Assembly: GCA_002099365.1 (NCBI GenBank)
Contig: MSED01000003.1
Location: 2,914,001-2,978,000, forward strand
Origin: Phialophora verrucosa
Lineage: Eukaryota; Ascomycota; Eurotiomycetes; Chaetothyriales; Herpotrichiellaceae
Reading direction: 5' to 3'
DNA: 64,000 bases
Shown here: one piece after another, positions 1 through 10,889 of the stretch
Layout of the letters: every line of letters begins with the position of its first letter
Numbering within the stretch: position 1 is the first letter of the stretch
The notes under the pieces: model-generated
What the model saw: the letters and a program-made list of their open reading frames with translations, nothing else
Told to the model about the DNA's origin: nothing
Databases searched by the model: none
Program-made: the position numbers and the translations under genes

Positions 1-210
1 CGCCATCTCATTAACCCGTGGGTCTTGCACCTTTTCAAATTGAATGTCTCGCCCCTGATCTCTGTCTATCAATTATTCTGTAAAGGGGTGATTGATTGAT
101 AGACAGACAGATAAAGTGGGAGAAAGGCGCATCCCGGCGCACAATCCAAGCAAGGATCTGAAGACCTCGACAACACAAGGCCAGAAGCGTGACCTGCAAT
201 CCACACAGCC

Positions 211-3200
211 ATGCCGTCCTCCTGGCTTGAAGACGACGAAAACGAAGCCTGGTGGCTGCAAGAAAAGAGTGACGCGGCTGATGAGGTTCGACCTCATCCG
301 AGGACCAATGTCGTGAAACTCGGGCTGCTGACCGCACCGTACCAGCAGCCCGAGCAGCATCTTGTCAATCCCAATCCCGGACAAGACAAGCCCAAACTCT
401 GCTCCGCGGGTTCCTATGCTCCGTACGGGAGATTCCAATCCAATGGCCTGGACACCACGGTCAACCCACCATGGGCACCACCTCCAGACGACATGTACCA
501 TGGTCCTCAAACCAGAACACCGCAACCGCAACAGCAACAGCAACCGCAAGGATACAGCCCCGAAGTCCAAGGTGGAGTCTCCGGGTCCGGACCTGGTGCT
601 TATAGTGCCGACCGCCAAACCCGGCCCTCAGACATCGACTCCCTCTTCGGCGACAGTGCCTCCGAAGCAGATGTAGAGGGGATGATGCCGTGGGGTGAAC
701 CGCCAAGGCGGAAGCAGAGTGGCACCAACACCAGCACCAGCACCGGCGCTGTGCCCGGGACTGTGACAACCTCGACTTCGACTTCAACTTGGACTCCCTC
801 ACCTACTACACCTCCACCTCCATATCTACTTCCACCGCCAATTCCAAGCTTGATTTCACATTCGATCCCGATCTCAAGTTCCACTCCCGATGCGAACGTG
901 AACGCGAATACGAATCCGGGTTCATATCCGAATCCCTCGTTTGGCGCGAGTGTGAATCTGAGTGCCGGGGAGAGTCGACATGCTCGTTACCTCGGCGAAA
1001 AGTACCGCTCAGAACTCCTAGCCCAGCTGTTCGCCGAGCGAGGCTGGACGGAGCACGACCCGCCCCGCTTGCCCTTGGGGGAGGAGTATCTCCGCTGGGA
1101 GGACGACCAGCTCCTTCTCGCTAGACAAAGACAGGACCCCATGTGGGGAAGGCAGCCCGGTTCGACGATGGGGTTCTGGGACGTGGTCGGGGGGACGAAG
1201 CCAGAGGAGTCCGACAAAGGGGTCGGATCTGGAAAACCGTCGTTTGACCATGGCATAAGGGATACGGGAGGAGATGATCATCGAGATCAAGATCAGGACT
1301 TGGGTTTCCCCAAACAAGACATTTCATTGCCCCCTCCATGCCCCGAGCCAAACGACAACCTGACCGACTCCGCGCCCACCTGGGCATATCGCCGCGACCG
1401 ATTCGACCCTGCCGACGACGATGCGTTCGGTTCCCGTAACGAGTCCAGTTTCCCACCCAGGCCTGCCCTAAGCCTCGCCAAATCCGCCACACAAAGCAAA
1501 CCGGCGTGGGTGCCGCCACCGCATAGCCTGGCCGAGGTTGAGAAGGAGAGGGTGTGGCGGGACAGGGAGATTAAGGCGCGGAGGAGGAATGTCTTTTTCG
1601 GCGAACAATTCGGGATGGGCGGGCCTCATGATTCGAGTCTCTGGAGCGAGGAACAGAGGCTGGACATGATGCAGAAGATTGACCTGGAGGTTGAGGCTTT
1701 GGTGGAGGAGAGGAGAAGGAGAGGGGAGGATGAGGCGGAGGTAAAGAGGGAGGTTCAAGTTAACGACCAGGATCACGATCCAACAGAAGGAGAAGACGTG
1801 GAACAGTGTATCCGTTCTTGCGGAGGTGAGGCTTCACACTGTTCCTGTCATCCTCTGTACTGTCCCTGCCGGGGCTGTGACCATACCGAGCAGGCGGAGC
1901 AGTTGCGCAAGGATGCGGAGACGAAATGGGGAGAGCGAGACGCTAGCGACGGGCAAGCACCGACCGAGACCGCCAAAGACCACGGGGCATGCTGCGGCGG
2001 TCTCAACATGCAGAAGAAGTGTGTCTGTCTGCCTGGCCTTTGCGGTTGTGCCGGGGGTTGCGAGGAGCACAATGTCGGCCAGCCTGGTGTGAGGTCTGCT
2101 CCAGAATCTCCATCAACCCATTCGGACGTATGGCCGCGAATTCCAGAGTCAGAGAGGTTGTTCAAGCTTGAGCAGAAGAACGTCCCAGGTTGTGGTCATG
2201 CCTGCGCCTGCCCGCCAGGCCGATGTAAGTTTGGCGAACAACTGTCTGCACCGGAGCTTATGGCACAACCACGAGGAAACTTGCCGCCTCTGAAATTCCC
2301 TGGGACGGCAGCAACGTGGACTGCGGGCCAAGCCAACCATCCACTGCATTCCGGATCCTCCGAGCTGAAGGAAGGGGACAGTCCCTCAGTCTCGTCAAGT
2401 GCACCTCCGTCGCATGGCAGTGGCTTCTTACATCCAACAGGAACAGCAGCAGCAACCGCCCCTGCCGCGATCTCCTCATCTAATCGACATAGTCCAATAG
2501 CTCCAGGTCGTCCAGATACTCCCCGTCCGCCGGCCGACTCGGGCGCCTCGGTCCCCTACGCTGCTGATGTGCTGCATGAGTATGTCCGGCAGAGCGGGGA
2601 GTCCGAGACGATGCCACCAGGCCAGAAGGACGTCCGACAGAGCGTGGAGCCGGAGTACCCTCCTTCAAATTGGGCGCGCGATACGACCCCCGCATACGAG
2701 GACCGCTCATTCACGCCGTCGCCATTCTCGAATCAAGGCGACGTGGATATGCGAGGCGCCTCTGGTGGCACGATTGTCCCTCCAACCCTAAGACGGGCTG
2801 TATCTGTCCCTGCACCGGACTTGGATGGGGAAGAGCATCGATCCGAGTCTCCACAAAGGAGGGTCCCTCCCCCAGTTCCTGACTCGGCAATCAAGCAACC
2901 GAAACGGAGCGATAGGCGCAAATCAGGGGTCCAAGGCTCAAAGGTCGAGAAGCGCTCGGTGACTGGCTCGAAGGCGAAACCGAAGAGTCGGAACGTGACA
3001 CGAAAGCCAACTCAGTCGGTCGGCAAGCTTGTCGAGCAGGCCAAGAAGGAGGGCAAGGATGCCGGACCAGAAATGGGTGACTTCGCACCGGAAACACCTA
3101 GGAAGCCAGCGCCCAAAGCTGGTGGGAAAGTGGCCGAGGCAGTCAAGAATATCGAAAGACAGGTTCGGCAGCAAGAAAAGCAAGATCTGAAACAAAAAGA

Positions 3201-3276
3201 CGGTGCTCCGGTGAGGAGAAGTGCGAGGGCGAATAAAGGAGTGAGGACTCCAACCGGGTATGGGAGTCCGAAGTAG
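211..3276 (+). CDS. Large disordered protein with Mac1-like copper-sensor Cys arrays
   Basis: A single uninterrupted 1021-aa frame. It is mostly low complexity: Gln/Pro-rich near residues 103-113, then Ser/Thr/Pro-rich, with a very basic Lys/Arg C-terminus from about residue 890. The structured part is a Cys-rich centre. One array (around residues 544-558) reads CSCHPLYCPCRGCDH, a second (around 605-621) reads CVCLPGLCGCAGGCEEH, and a partial third (around 664-672) reads CACPPGRC. CxCx4CxCx2-3Cx1-2H is the arrangement of the copper-binding repeats in Mac1/Cuf1-type copper regulators. The N-terminal copper-fist DNA-binding domain of those regulators is absent: the first 100 residues have no Cys pairs. 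A nuclear copper-responsive role is therefore an inference. It could also be another metal-binding scaffold. I am sure of the frame and unsure of the function. Confidence 0.8.
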   Translation: MPSSWLEDDENEAWWLQEKSDAADEVRPHPRTNVVKLGLLTAPYQQPEQHLVNPNPGQDKPKLCSAGSYAPYGRFQSNGLDTTVNPPWAPPPDDMYHGPQTRTPQPQQQQQPQGYSPEVQGGVSGSGPGAYSADRQTRPSDIDSLFGDSASEADVEGMMPWGEPPRRKQSGTNTSTSTGAVPGTVTTSTSTSTWTPSPTTPPPPYLLPPPIPSLISHSIPISSSTPDANVNANTNPGSYPNPSFGASVNLSAGESRHARYLGEKYRSELLAQLFAERGWTEHDPPRLPLGEEYLRWEDDQLLLARQRQDPMWGRQPGSTMGFWDVVGGTKPEESDKGVGSGKPSFDHGIRDTGGDDHRDQDQDLGFPKQDISLPPPCPEPNDNLTDSAPTWAYRRDRFDPADDDAFGSRNESSFPPRPALSLAKSATQSKPAWVPPPHSLAEVEKERVWRDREIKARRRNVFFGEQFGMGGPHDSSLWSEEQRLDMMQKIDLEVEALVEERRRRGEDEAEVKREVQVNDQDHDPTEGEDVEQCIRSCGGEASHCSCHPLYCPCRGCDHTEQAEQLRKDAETKWGERDASDGQAPTETAKDHGACCGGLNMQKKCVCLPGLCGCAGGCEEHNVGQPGVRSAPESPSTHSDVWPRIPESERLFKLEQKNVPGCGHACACPPGRCKFGEQLSAPELMAQPRGNLPPLKFPGTAATWTAGQANHPLHSGSSELKEGDSPSVSSSAPPSHGSGFLHPTGTAAATAPAAISSSNRHSPIAPGRPDTPRPPADSGASVPYAADVLHEYVRQSGESETMPPGQKDVRQSVEPEYPPSNWARDTTPAYEDRSFTPSPFSNQGDVDMRGASGGTIVPPTLRRAVSVPAPDLDGEEHRSESPQRRVPPPVPDSAIKQPKRSDRRKSGVQGSKVEKRSVTGSKAKPKSRNVTRKPTQSVGKLVEQAKKEGKDAGPEMGDFAPETPRKPAPKAGGKVAEAVKNIERQVRQQEKQDLKQKDGAPVRRSARANKGVRTPTGYGSPK

Positions 3277-3451
3277 AATACACGTTGACACCGCGTGTAT
3301 ACGTTGGGTTTGGAGGGAACATGTTTAGATCCGAACACCAATAGTTGCTTGCCTTCTCTTTTCCAGTCTGCCGCTCGTCGGCGGGCCGATGGCGGAAATG
3401 AATATGTTCCAAAGTGTCGGCGAGGTGCTCCTTGAATGTCTACCTTCATTA

Positions 3452-5300
3452 TCAGGATGTTAGTCGCGTCGCAGAGTCTTGTTGATTCTCGCCCGCACCG
3501 ATATCCGAGAGACGTCGATTGCTCGGATGCGGTAGACGGCCAAAGTATCTGTGCACTACCCTCATTGGGAGTTGCGCTACGAAGACGCCTTCCAGACAGC
3601 ACTCCAGATATGGCAATGACTGGAGCATCAAAGTAGCCGTGGCGTCTGCTGCAGATCGGTTGGCTTCCATGTCCTGGCAGAGCGATATCACGCGCATTGC
3701 AGTGGCAGGCGTCGGCGTGACTATTGTCGACACGGCAGCCTGGACATCCGTCACACTCATTAGTAGCTCCAGCATTACTCCCCAATAAGAAATCAAAGCG
3801 CCTGCTTTTTGTCCATCTTGAAAGCGAAGCAGATAGGTGGACTCTTCGTGCTTGGGTATGCAATGTGTGTCCACTACAGCGTATATGCTGTCGAAGACCT
3901 CGTTCGACTCCCAGTAGAGAGGCTTTGGAAGGTACCAGTCCTTGAACTCTCGTAGCCATTGCTCGAGTTCCGATCTGATCTTTGCAAAGTCTTTCAGAAG
4001 TGACTCGGCGGCACTGAGTTGCTGCAGAAGATAACCTGTGTCATGACTCATATCAGGAGACTTTGTTCCGCCGTTGTGTGCGAGGGAAAAGAGAAGACCG
4101 TCACCCCGGGCCAGGAGCGCAGGTACCTGCAGTGCAAGGTCGTGCAGCATTTCCCTCCTCGTTTTCGGGGTCTGGCGAAATGGGACGTGAATCCATTCAG
4201 CTCGGGACAGATAGGTGTCTTGTCTCCTTTCCAAAGCAACAAAGACCTGCATCTCAATGTCAGCAGCTGAAGCGACGTGAATGAGGTTCCCCAGAAAAAC
4301 CATACAGCTATCCCACGAATTCCTGAGAATGATTTAAACAAAGCAGGCGACTGGTATACTTCAGGCCCAGACAGCTGGAGAAGCTTGAGCATGGCGTCGT
4401 AGTGCGCCATGAATCCAGGCCCGGTCTTGCCCAAGTCGTTGACGAACTGCCCGTGTTAGACCGACTTCCTTGATTTGTGGAAGCGCAACGGTGGCCCCAT
4501 ACCTCGAAAAGCTGGAGCGCTGTGGAAAGCGCGAGGAACAGTTGGCAGAATTCCATTTGCGTGGTCGCAAGTCCTGGCGGAAAGCTCGACCCAATGACAT
4601 GGCGGAAGTCCCGAATAGCTGTTGTGTATGCCGAGCGCGCCAACTCCGTCATACCGGTGTCCTTGGCTAATCGGCCCATATACATGGTGAGGAGGCTGAG
4701 GAGGGCCGTATCAAGGACTTGTCTTTCTGCGGGCTTGGCAAAAGGCAGCAGGCCACGAATACATAATGCGACGCTGGAGAAGTTCGTCTCGGCCGAGGGC
4801 AACGGAAGTCTGTCACCACTGAAGACACCAATGTGCTCACGTGGCTGAAAGACATCCAGAACTGTCGAATAGAAGAACTCCGTAGGTTTCGCGGTTAAGG
4901 ATCTATTTGCTCTCAGAAAGGACACCTCAGTCTCTCGGATGAGGCGTTGAAGCGCGTCCACTGGCAGGGCCTGACCAGGAACCACCCAACCGGGTGTGTT
5001 AGGCGTGTGGTGAGGCTCATGGTGGGCTGCACGCCTCTGCATGGCCACCCTTAGGGCGCTACGATGGGACTGTGCATGTAGGTTTTGGGCATCTCGATTA
5101 ACATAGACACGAAGATCGTTTGGCCCGCTGCACTTGATACCCCTGGAGACGCATCTGTTGCATTCAGGCTCGGCTAGGTCACACTACGGACACCTCGTTA
5201 GCTCTGAGAAAGTGACATACGACGAGACCCGACCACCTACCTTTTTGCGACGCCGACGACACTCATCACAGCGGCGTGAGGTGCCTGGGTTACTGGCCAT
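3452..5300 (-). CDS. Zn2Cys6 fungal transcription factor
   Basis: Spliced as complement(3452..4246, 4306..4446, 4503..5183, 5241..5300), giving 558 aa. The three introns (59, 56 and 57 bp) all have GT-AG ends and every junction is in phase. Exon 1 codes MASNPGTSRRCDECRRRRKK, and exon 2 resumes at the third cysteine, so the full motif is C11-x2-C14-x6-C21-x6-C28-x2-C31-x6-C38, the canonical binuclear zinc cluster. An intron inside the cluster is common in this class. The rest is helical and resembles the short C-terminal regulatory region of orphan Zn2Cys6 factors (AL..R..TYL...EW...PF near residues 295-315). It is presumably a nuclear DNA-binding regulator, and its targets cannot be told from the neighbours. 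The 3' end lies 175 bp from the stop of the preceding plus-strand gene. Confidence 0.85.
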
Positions 5301-5780
5301 GGATAAGAATCGTCATGGCTTGAAAAGGCAGCAAGGGCGCTAGGACTGGACAGACAGATATTTAGCATTTGAAGTTACAGTGAGGGATAGGTGAGGGACA
5401 AAGACCGGCGAGGTTGAGTAATCAGCATTTACAAATGGCAAGACGAATCAGAACCCCGCATTGGGACGAAGGTGATGCCGCCCTGTCACCCTATGCTCAC
5501 TGAGAGATCACCCGCGTCTCACCCTAGAGATTCGGCCCAGAAGGAAGCTCAAGGCATACGCACATCCCAAGACAACGGAAGTGTTCGAGGAAATCTGCGA
5601 GGGGGTTACCACGCCGCAACTAGGGAGGTCTTTGAATCGATGGTCAAGATTGGCACGGTTTAGGAGAACATGCAGCCGACAATGGGCATTTCGACACACA
5701 CCCGGCCGCGCAATACCAGTGCGGGACTGAAGAAGGTTCGTATCGACACCGAAAGATCTCGCCCGTCACCTTCCATGCGC
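5301..5780. other. Intergenic: promoter of the zinc-cluster gene and 3' flank of Tae1
   Basis: 480 bp between two minus-strand genes. I see no coding frame with splice support and no repeat. It must contain the zinc-cluster gene's promoter and the Tae1 3' UTR. Confidence 0.5.
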
Positions 5781-6707
5781 TTACGACGCCGGCCTCAGCG
5801 CGTACATCCTCACGGGCAGAATGTTCTTCGGAAACCCCGTCTGCAGCTGCGTCCTCACCACCACCAGCCCGGCCTGTTCGAAACACGTCCTGAAATGCCG
5901 GTCGGTGCGCGTGAAACTGCTGTCCTCCTCCCAAAATATGTCTTCCCCGTCCGCGGCTGTTGAAATATTCTCCTTCACGATGATCCAGCCGTCTGGTGCG
6001 AGCAGAGGGATCAAGCTCCTGAAGTAGCGGACCAAGTCCGGTGACGACAGGTAATTGAGACACCATTGGTTCCAGATCAGACTGTAAAGACCGTCGTGCT
6101 CGGTCGTGAGCTCATCCGTCCGAGTTGAACCCTGTCGCTCATCAAAGTCTGACCCCGGGTTCGCAGACGCAGACACCGCGTTGGCAGCCTCGTAAGAAGG
6201 AATCGACTCGGCCGTCCAGTCCTGCAAGGGCACGTTGTAGACACGCCGGAGCTGATCCGACCTGACCAGCGGCGAATCCGGCGCGGTCAGCTTGGCGGTA
6301 AATTTCTCCATCGGCTCGACGACGTCAATTTTCTCGCACATCGAAGCCAGCAAGTTTCGCGTTACCCGCCCGATCCCCGCCCCAACTTCGAGGCAATACC
6401 GGAATGCGTATTTAGTCGCTTTCTGACTGCTGGTGCCACCGGGTGACGACGACGACGACGACGATGACTTTTTGTCCGCCGAGGCCGGATGGAGCTGGCG
6501 GAGCTTGGACAGGAAGTTGCGAGAAAATTGGATGTCCGCGCGAGATATGTGCGCATAACCGCCGAGCATGCCGTTGTCGTCGACGGATTGCTGAGCCCAG
6601 TACTCGATTTGCTCGGCCGTGGATATTCGAGCATCGTTTGCTGTCTGCAGAAATGCGCCATCCGGAGAGGGACGTCCATCGCCCTCTTGTGAACCACCCT
6701 GAGCCAT
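5781..6707 (-). CDS. TAE1: Alpha-N-terminal protein methyltransferase (NTM1/Tae1 family)
   Basis: An intronless 308-aa protein. It matches the NTM1 family, cytosolic SAM-dependent enzymes that methylate the free alpha-amino group of proteins beginning X-Pro-Lys after Met removal (ribosomal proteins Rpl12 and Rps25 in yeast). Signature segments are YWAQQSVDDNGMLGGY near residue 37, the SAM motif LEVGAGIGRVTRNLL near residue 109, the acidic motif VVEPMEKF after it, and the C-terminal segment VRMYALRP. It is longer than the yeast enzyme (about 230 aa) because of a Ser-rich linker, encoded by a (GAC)n tract at about 6446-6470, just before the SAM motif, and a second insert near residues 175-200. 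Both lie where loops would be expected. The start ATG at 6707 has a good purine context on the minus strand. Confidence 0.92.
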   Translation of the reverse strand: MAQGGSQEGDGRPSPDGAFLQTANDARISTAEQIEYWAQQSVDDNGMLGGYAHISRADIQFSRNFLSKLRQLHPASADKKSSSSSSSSPGGTSSQKATKYAFRYCLEVGAGIGRVTRNLLASMCEKIDVVEPMEKFTAKLTAPDSPLVRSDQLRRVYNVPLQDWTAESIPSYEAANAVSASANPGSDFDERQGSTRTDELTTEHDGLYSLIWNQWCLNYLSSPDLVRYFRSLIPLLAPDGWIIVKENISTAADGEDIFWEEDSSFTRTDRHFRTCFEQAGLVVVRTQLQTGFPKNILPVRMYALRPAS

Positions 6708-7536
6708 TGTACGCTCAGCGGTACGGGATTCTGAACGAATGTGCGCCTCTGCCGAGGTGTCAACAGTTGAAGGATGCGGTGAGTGGATGCTTCTGTCAGC
6801 CCAGCGGTCTCGCTAATTGAGCGCCAGGACCAGGATGCTGCTCTTGTTTGGCGCTCATTCGCCAGACTCCTCGGCTAACACCAGTATTACTTTGTGTCCT
6901 TGATTTGCTAAACAATACTCGGTACCTACAGTAAGCCGCATCCCAGATACATAGAGCGAATTGCCGGAATTATCTGCTTATGAAACAGTAGTAGATGCAT
7001 TCCAGCTGGTTGTCGGCCCATGTCGCTTTGCCAGGGCAACCTAAGTTAGACGACGACGAGTCCAACTCTTTCAGCTTTAACCCGAATTCTTTAGGATATC
7101 CCGGGCCTCTCCCAGCCAGCCACCCCACGAGCAGCAAACTGAGCTAATATTACAAGAATTGTAAGAAGAGGCCCGATATGGCCTCCCAGAGATTGGCTAT
7201 GGCGCGCATGCTGCAACCATGCAACAAGCAGGCTTGAAATGCATCTCTTGAAGGATAATGACCACTCAAGCACCCGCCCAAATGAAACCGGTGTGTACCA
7301 GTTTCTCTTTGCGGGGTGAGTATGTGAAATCAAGGCCGCGCGGTTCCAGTGTTGAGTATTCTTGATCCACCAACGATTCACGATTCACGATATACGAGAT
7401 AACCGGGTGCGCGAGTTCTGCTTTTTCTCTTCATTATCTCTACTTTTCAAGTCCTTTACTGCTGCACCCAAGACCCAATACTGATAACGTCGACACGAAA
7501 AGATATTCATTGGTTCACACATTGGAAGAGCCTACG
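6708..7536. promoter_or_regulatory. Divergent intergenic region
   Basis: 829 bp between Tae1 (minus) and the membrane-protein gene (plus), so it holds two promoters. A pyrimidine-rich stretch at 7420-7460 lies just upstream of the plus-strand gene, as is common in fungal promoters. I see no further gene or repeat. Confidence 0.4.
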
Positions 7537-8737
7537 ATGGATGTAGAAGCCACTGCAGAAATTGGAAATATTCTGAGAGACGCACCAGCTGACAGACCAC
7601 CACACGGACCGTCTTCGGGGGATAGGCAGGCTGTATCGTTGGAGCGTGGTCTACCTCCCACCGCCTCGATAGTGGACGGTTTCCGATCCGGAGTCTTGCG
7701 TGAAAGACGGCTACCACCAAGACCAATCAACTCGGTTCGGCGTTCAGTGGACGATCCGCTATTCGATTATTTCAACCGTCGCCGAGATGCTGAAGGGAAA
7801 GATCATTGCGTGCTGCTGAGCTGGACTTCCAACCATAGCACTTATATTGTGGATATCCCTGTGGCCGATCCCGAAAAGGAGAGTATTGTCATTGATGAAA
7901 TGAAGCGGCAATACTACTCACGCCGGGGCTGGTGGAAGCAATATATAGCCCGTCAGGAAGTTACGCTGGTCGATGTAACTATATGTCCCCTCCTCTTTCA
8001 TTACGAGATTGCCAATTAGTAGCGAAACAGATCCAGATCGCGGGGTTGACAAACAAGGATACCATGGTGGCACACGCAGTGCCCGTTGACATTTCACGGC
8101 TCCGACAAGAGCTTCAAGAGTCCTGGGACGATTGGTCGCAAAAGTGTCAGTCGGCCGAGAAGCGTTGGATGAAATACCCCGATATTTGTACCGAGGACCA
8201 CACCACTGGCAAATGGCGGCATGACGACCGCGATTGTCTCGCCGGCCAAGAACCGTTTATTCAATGCCCTGAGGCATCGGCAGAATTTTATCGTCGCCGT
8301 CTGATAAACACCCAAGGTCTATGGTTTTTGCAGGCGTGCTGGGACGAACCCTCGTTGGCGCGTCAACAGAGATGCCTCAACTTGCCGTTCGAGACAGATT
8401 TGATCCGTCCGTACGGGTACGTGTGACGAATGAAATTGTGTCGAGCTTGCATTGACGGTGACTGAGCTAATTAAAATTGATTAGCGATTTCAAACTCGAG
8501 CCGGAATATCAGAGTCAGCCCCGTGACACGGTCTTTCCAGGCATCCATGTGACCGACCGACTCTGCTTGCAGCAAATGGTCAGCAGCATTCTCCTCCTGT
8601 CGGCGATATTGATGCTGGTCACAACAGTGACGCGGGTCTTCTCTGGCAGTTGGGACACAGCATTCGCAGCAGGAAGTCTGTTTGTTACCTGGGCATCACT
8701 GATCTTGGCCGTTGTGTGGCACTTTGGTGTCCGGTAA
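7537..8737 (+). CDS. Uncharacterised fungal membrane protein with two C-terminal TM helices
   Basis: Spliced as join(7537..7974, 8031..8416, 8485..8737), giving 358 aa. The introns are 56 and 68 bp. The first ends AAACAG and the second starts GTACGT; frame is kept at both. The start is the first ATG of the frame. The N-terminal half is hydrophilic, with the segment YSRRGWWKQYIA near residue 128 and an acidic and aromatic middle. The last 60 residues form two hydrophobic helices (SSILLLSAILMLVTTVTRVF and a second around SLFVTWASLILAVVW), suggesting a membrane anchor with a cytosolic N-terminal domain. I recognise the general type (orphan fungal proteins with a conserved N-terminal domain and a tail of two TM segments) but no function. 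Confidence 0.75.
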
Positions 8738-9497
8738 TGGGGCATAGGGGATGATCAAGCCACTTCTGGAGTATAAGAACCGTGAATCGTTTTGCAAGGT
8801 TCGATCGTGAGTATCCTCACCAATGATTATGTCCCCTGGGACAAATGATAGCTTTAGCACAGATCACCACTCTAAAAGCATACGTCCTGCTTCCTGGACA
8901 GACTTGAGCTTCTCGCCATGAGAAACAGCGCGTGAGTCGAAGCACCAGACACTCAATCCGGGTCCTTGCTGCACCTCATAATTAATACGGAAGGTCGTCG
9001 TGGGATGGCCGTCGTGACGACGATGACGGCAGGGTCGCCGTTCGGGGGAGGTCGTGTTCTGGAATTGGAGGAGGAACGCTAGCGACCTCAGAGGGTAGGA
9101 GTTGGGCTTTTATACTCTGTTTGCACGAGGGAGGGTTAGTCCGACTACATTTACGAAGGGTGAGTGCGGAGGTGAAAGAGAGGGCAACTTTGTTATGAGG
9201 GTCAGACAGTTTTCACTGGATGCCGCCCTGTTCTTAACAGCGAGCTAGCCAGTCTCAGCCATCGACGCTACGACAAACGAGGCAGTCGAGGCGCCGACAC
9301 GAGCCAATGAGCGCGTCCGAGGCTTGAATGATCCACGGACTGGGAGTTGCACCAGCTGAGATATTATCTTATTCCTCACCCACCACGACTTAATTATATT
9401 CTCCATCATTCGGTACGGACTCTATGGCACTCTCCCACCCTGGTTCTCGTCCGATTGTCCTACAGTAGCGCGGGCGCGGAGATTTTGCACTCCAACC
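8738..9497. other. Convergent intergenic region
   Basis: 760 bp between the 3' ends of a plus-strand and a minus-strand gene. It contains a short GAC/GTC-rich palindromic patch near 9000-9030. I see no coding frame with splice support. Confidence 0.45.
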
Positions 9498-10353
9498 TCA
9501 GAATTTCGCCTCCCCCAAACTCTGAGCCCAATCTTGGACTGTCGTTACCGTATCCGCAAACAGCGGCCAGATTAACTGCGTGGCTGCATCCTTTTGGGCT
9601 GTACTGAAGCCGGCCGATCCATCGGAGCTGCACAAGGGAGTCAGCATTGGAAGTATGCCGGATAGAAGGGCAGGCAATAGGTGGTCTCCCTTACATCATG
9701 GTCAAAGTGTATCCGCTGATCAGGGTGAGCGGCGTTGATTATTAGCACATTCCCTGGGTCTGGCAAGGTATATGACGGACGGATAGAGAGAGACTCACAG
9801 CTCGTATGCATACCGCGCAGTAGCCTCGACGCAGGTGTTTGTGACCATCCCGGCTATCACCAGGTTGCGTATACCCCGTTGACGAAGCTGATAGTCCAGG
9901 TCCGTGTTGTGGAAGGAGCTAATCAAGTCGAATCCCGCGAGCTGCGTTAGCCTTGACTGCACTGCACTGCTGGAATCACAGCCAAACGGGCCCGTTACTG
10001 TACCTGGAGTTCCAGTGCTTGGAGACCACGACGTCACCATTCTCTATGTTCGGCTCCAAGCCCTCGTAGATCTCCGCTCCCCATGAGCCCTTCTCGAAAG
10101 GCAAAGCGCTCTTCAAGCGGGTCAGTGACTGGTTCATGAGTTGCCAGTTGTGGAAGGAATGGGCGTCGATTTGCTGATGAAGGCCGTAGAAGATGGGGAT
10201 CTTGTGCTTGCGAGCCGCCGTGACAAGCTCTTTCAAATGCTCGATGGTGCCCGTGTGAGCCAGGCTCTCCTCTACCGCGGGGTTGAGCTTGCCCTTCGGG
10301 TGTAGGAAGTCGTTGTACGGGTCGATCAACACGACTGCTGTATCAATAGCCAT
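9498..10353 (-). CDS. Isochorismatase-like cysteine hydrolase
   Basis: Spliced as complement(9498..9627, 9695..9715, 9799..9918, 10004..10353), giving 206 aa, the usual length for the family. It folds as an isochorismatase/nicotinamidase-type alpha/beta hydrolase. The catalytic triad is readable: Asp in AVVLIDPYNDF, Lys in VVVSKHWNS and Cys in GMVTNTCVEAT. Splicing joins KHWNSSSFHNTDLDYQLRQRG, removing an 85-bp intron with a CTAAC branch site, and then rebuilds LGYTLTMISDGSAGFSTAQK across a 21-nt exon. The substrate is unknown; such fungal proteins are annotated as cysteine hydrolases of small amides or isochorismate. The ATG at 10353 is the first one in frame. Confidence 0.85.
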
Positions 10354-10889
10354 AGTGTGTGTCACTTTCTGCTGTCAAGATCTTGAAGAGCTTGCTTTGG
10401 TTTCACAACCTCGAAGTGATTCTTTCGTGTCTTTAAGGCAGTAACGCCCTCTGGAGGGCTGAGTAATCGAACAGCAGTGGGTCGGAGCCAGACTCGTATG
10501 GAATCCATTCGGACGCAATCTTTGTCACCGGGATATGTGATATATTAAATGGTGTCCAATCGTAGCCATGCCGCGAAACACAACTTGGATAAGCCGTATA
10601 TCCAGATTCGGCAATAGGAGCGCCAGACAGGCTTCATACACCCGACCTAATGGAGGCGACTCAAGGAAGAGATGTGCCGAGGGGATATGTACGCCATAGG
10701 AGACGGGGAGCTTACGCGTCCGGTATTCCACTTTGAGTAGAGCAGAGAATGCATACATCCGAGGACAAGGGCACGAGTGAACTTGTGGCATTCCTGTTGC
10801 ACCTGTCACCCATCAGTCACTGCAGAGATTGATGAAATGGAGCCCCCTTCAGCCAGTGCGACTCTTCTCCGCTAGACCCTTGGTTCTTC
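10354..10889. promoter_or_regulatory. Intergenic: promoter of the isochorismatase-like gene
   Basis: 536 bp between two minus-strand genes. It should hold the promoter of the hydrolase and the 3' end of the HAD gene. I see no gene within it. Confidence 0.4.

Noticed and set aside
461..1519. Several antisense frames of over 100 codons
   Set aside because: Shadows of the GC-rich low-complexity coding frame on the plus strand.
3278..3300. Perfect 7-bp inverted repeat (ATACACG/CGTGTAT) just after a stop codon
   Set aside because: It looks like a small hairpin, but fungal mRNA 3' ends do not use hairpin terminators and the length is within chance.
3012..3959. Open minus-strand frame of 315 codons
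   Set aside because: It runs antisense through the C-terminus of the Cys-array gene and the 3' end of the zinc-cluster gene, both well supported. Its own sequence has no family likeness.
10004..10050. CAG acceptor inside the first isochorismatase intron
   Set aside because: Using it inserts 16 residues before HNTDLDYQ. The later TTAG acceptor, downstream of a CTAAC branch site, restores the family motif exactly.
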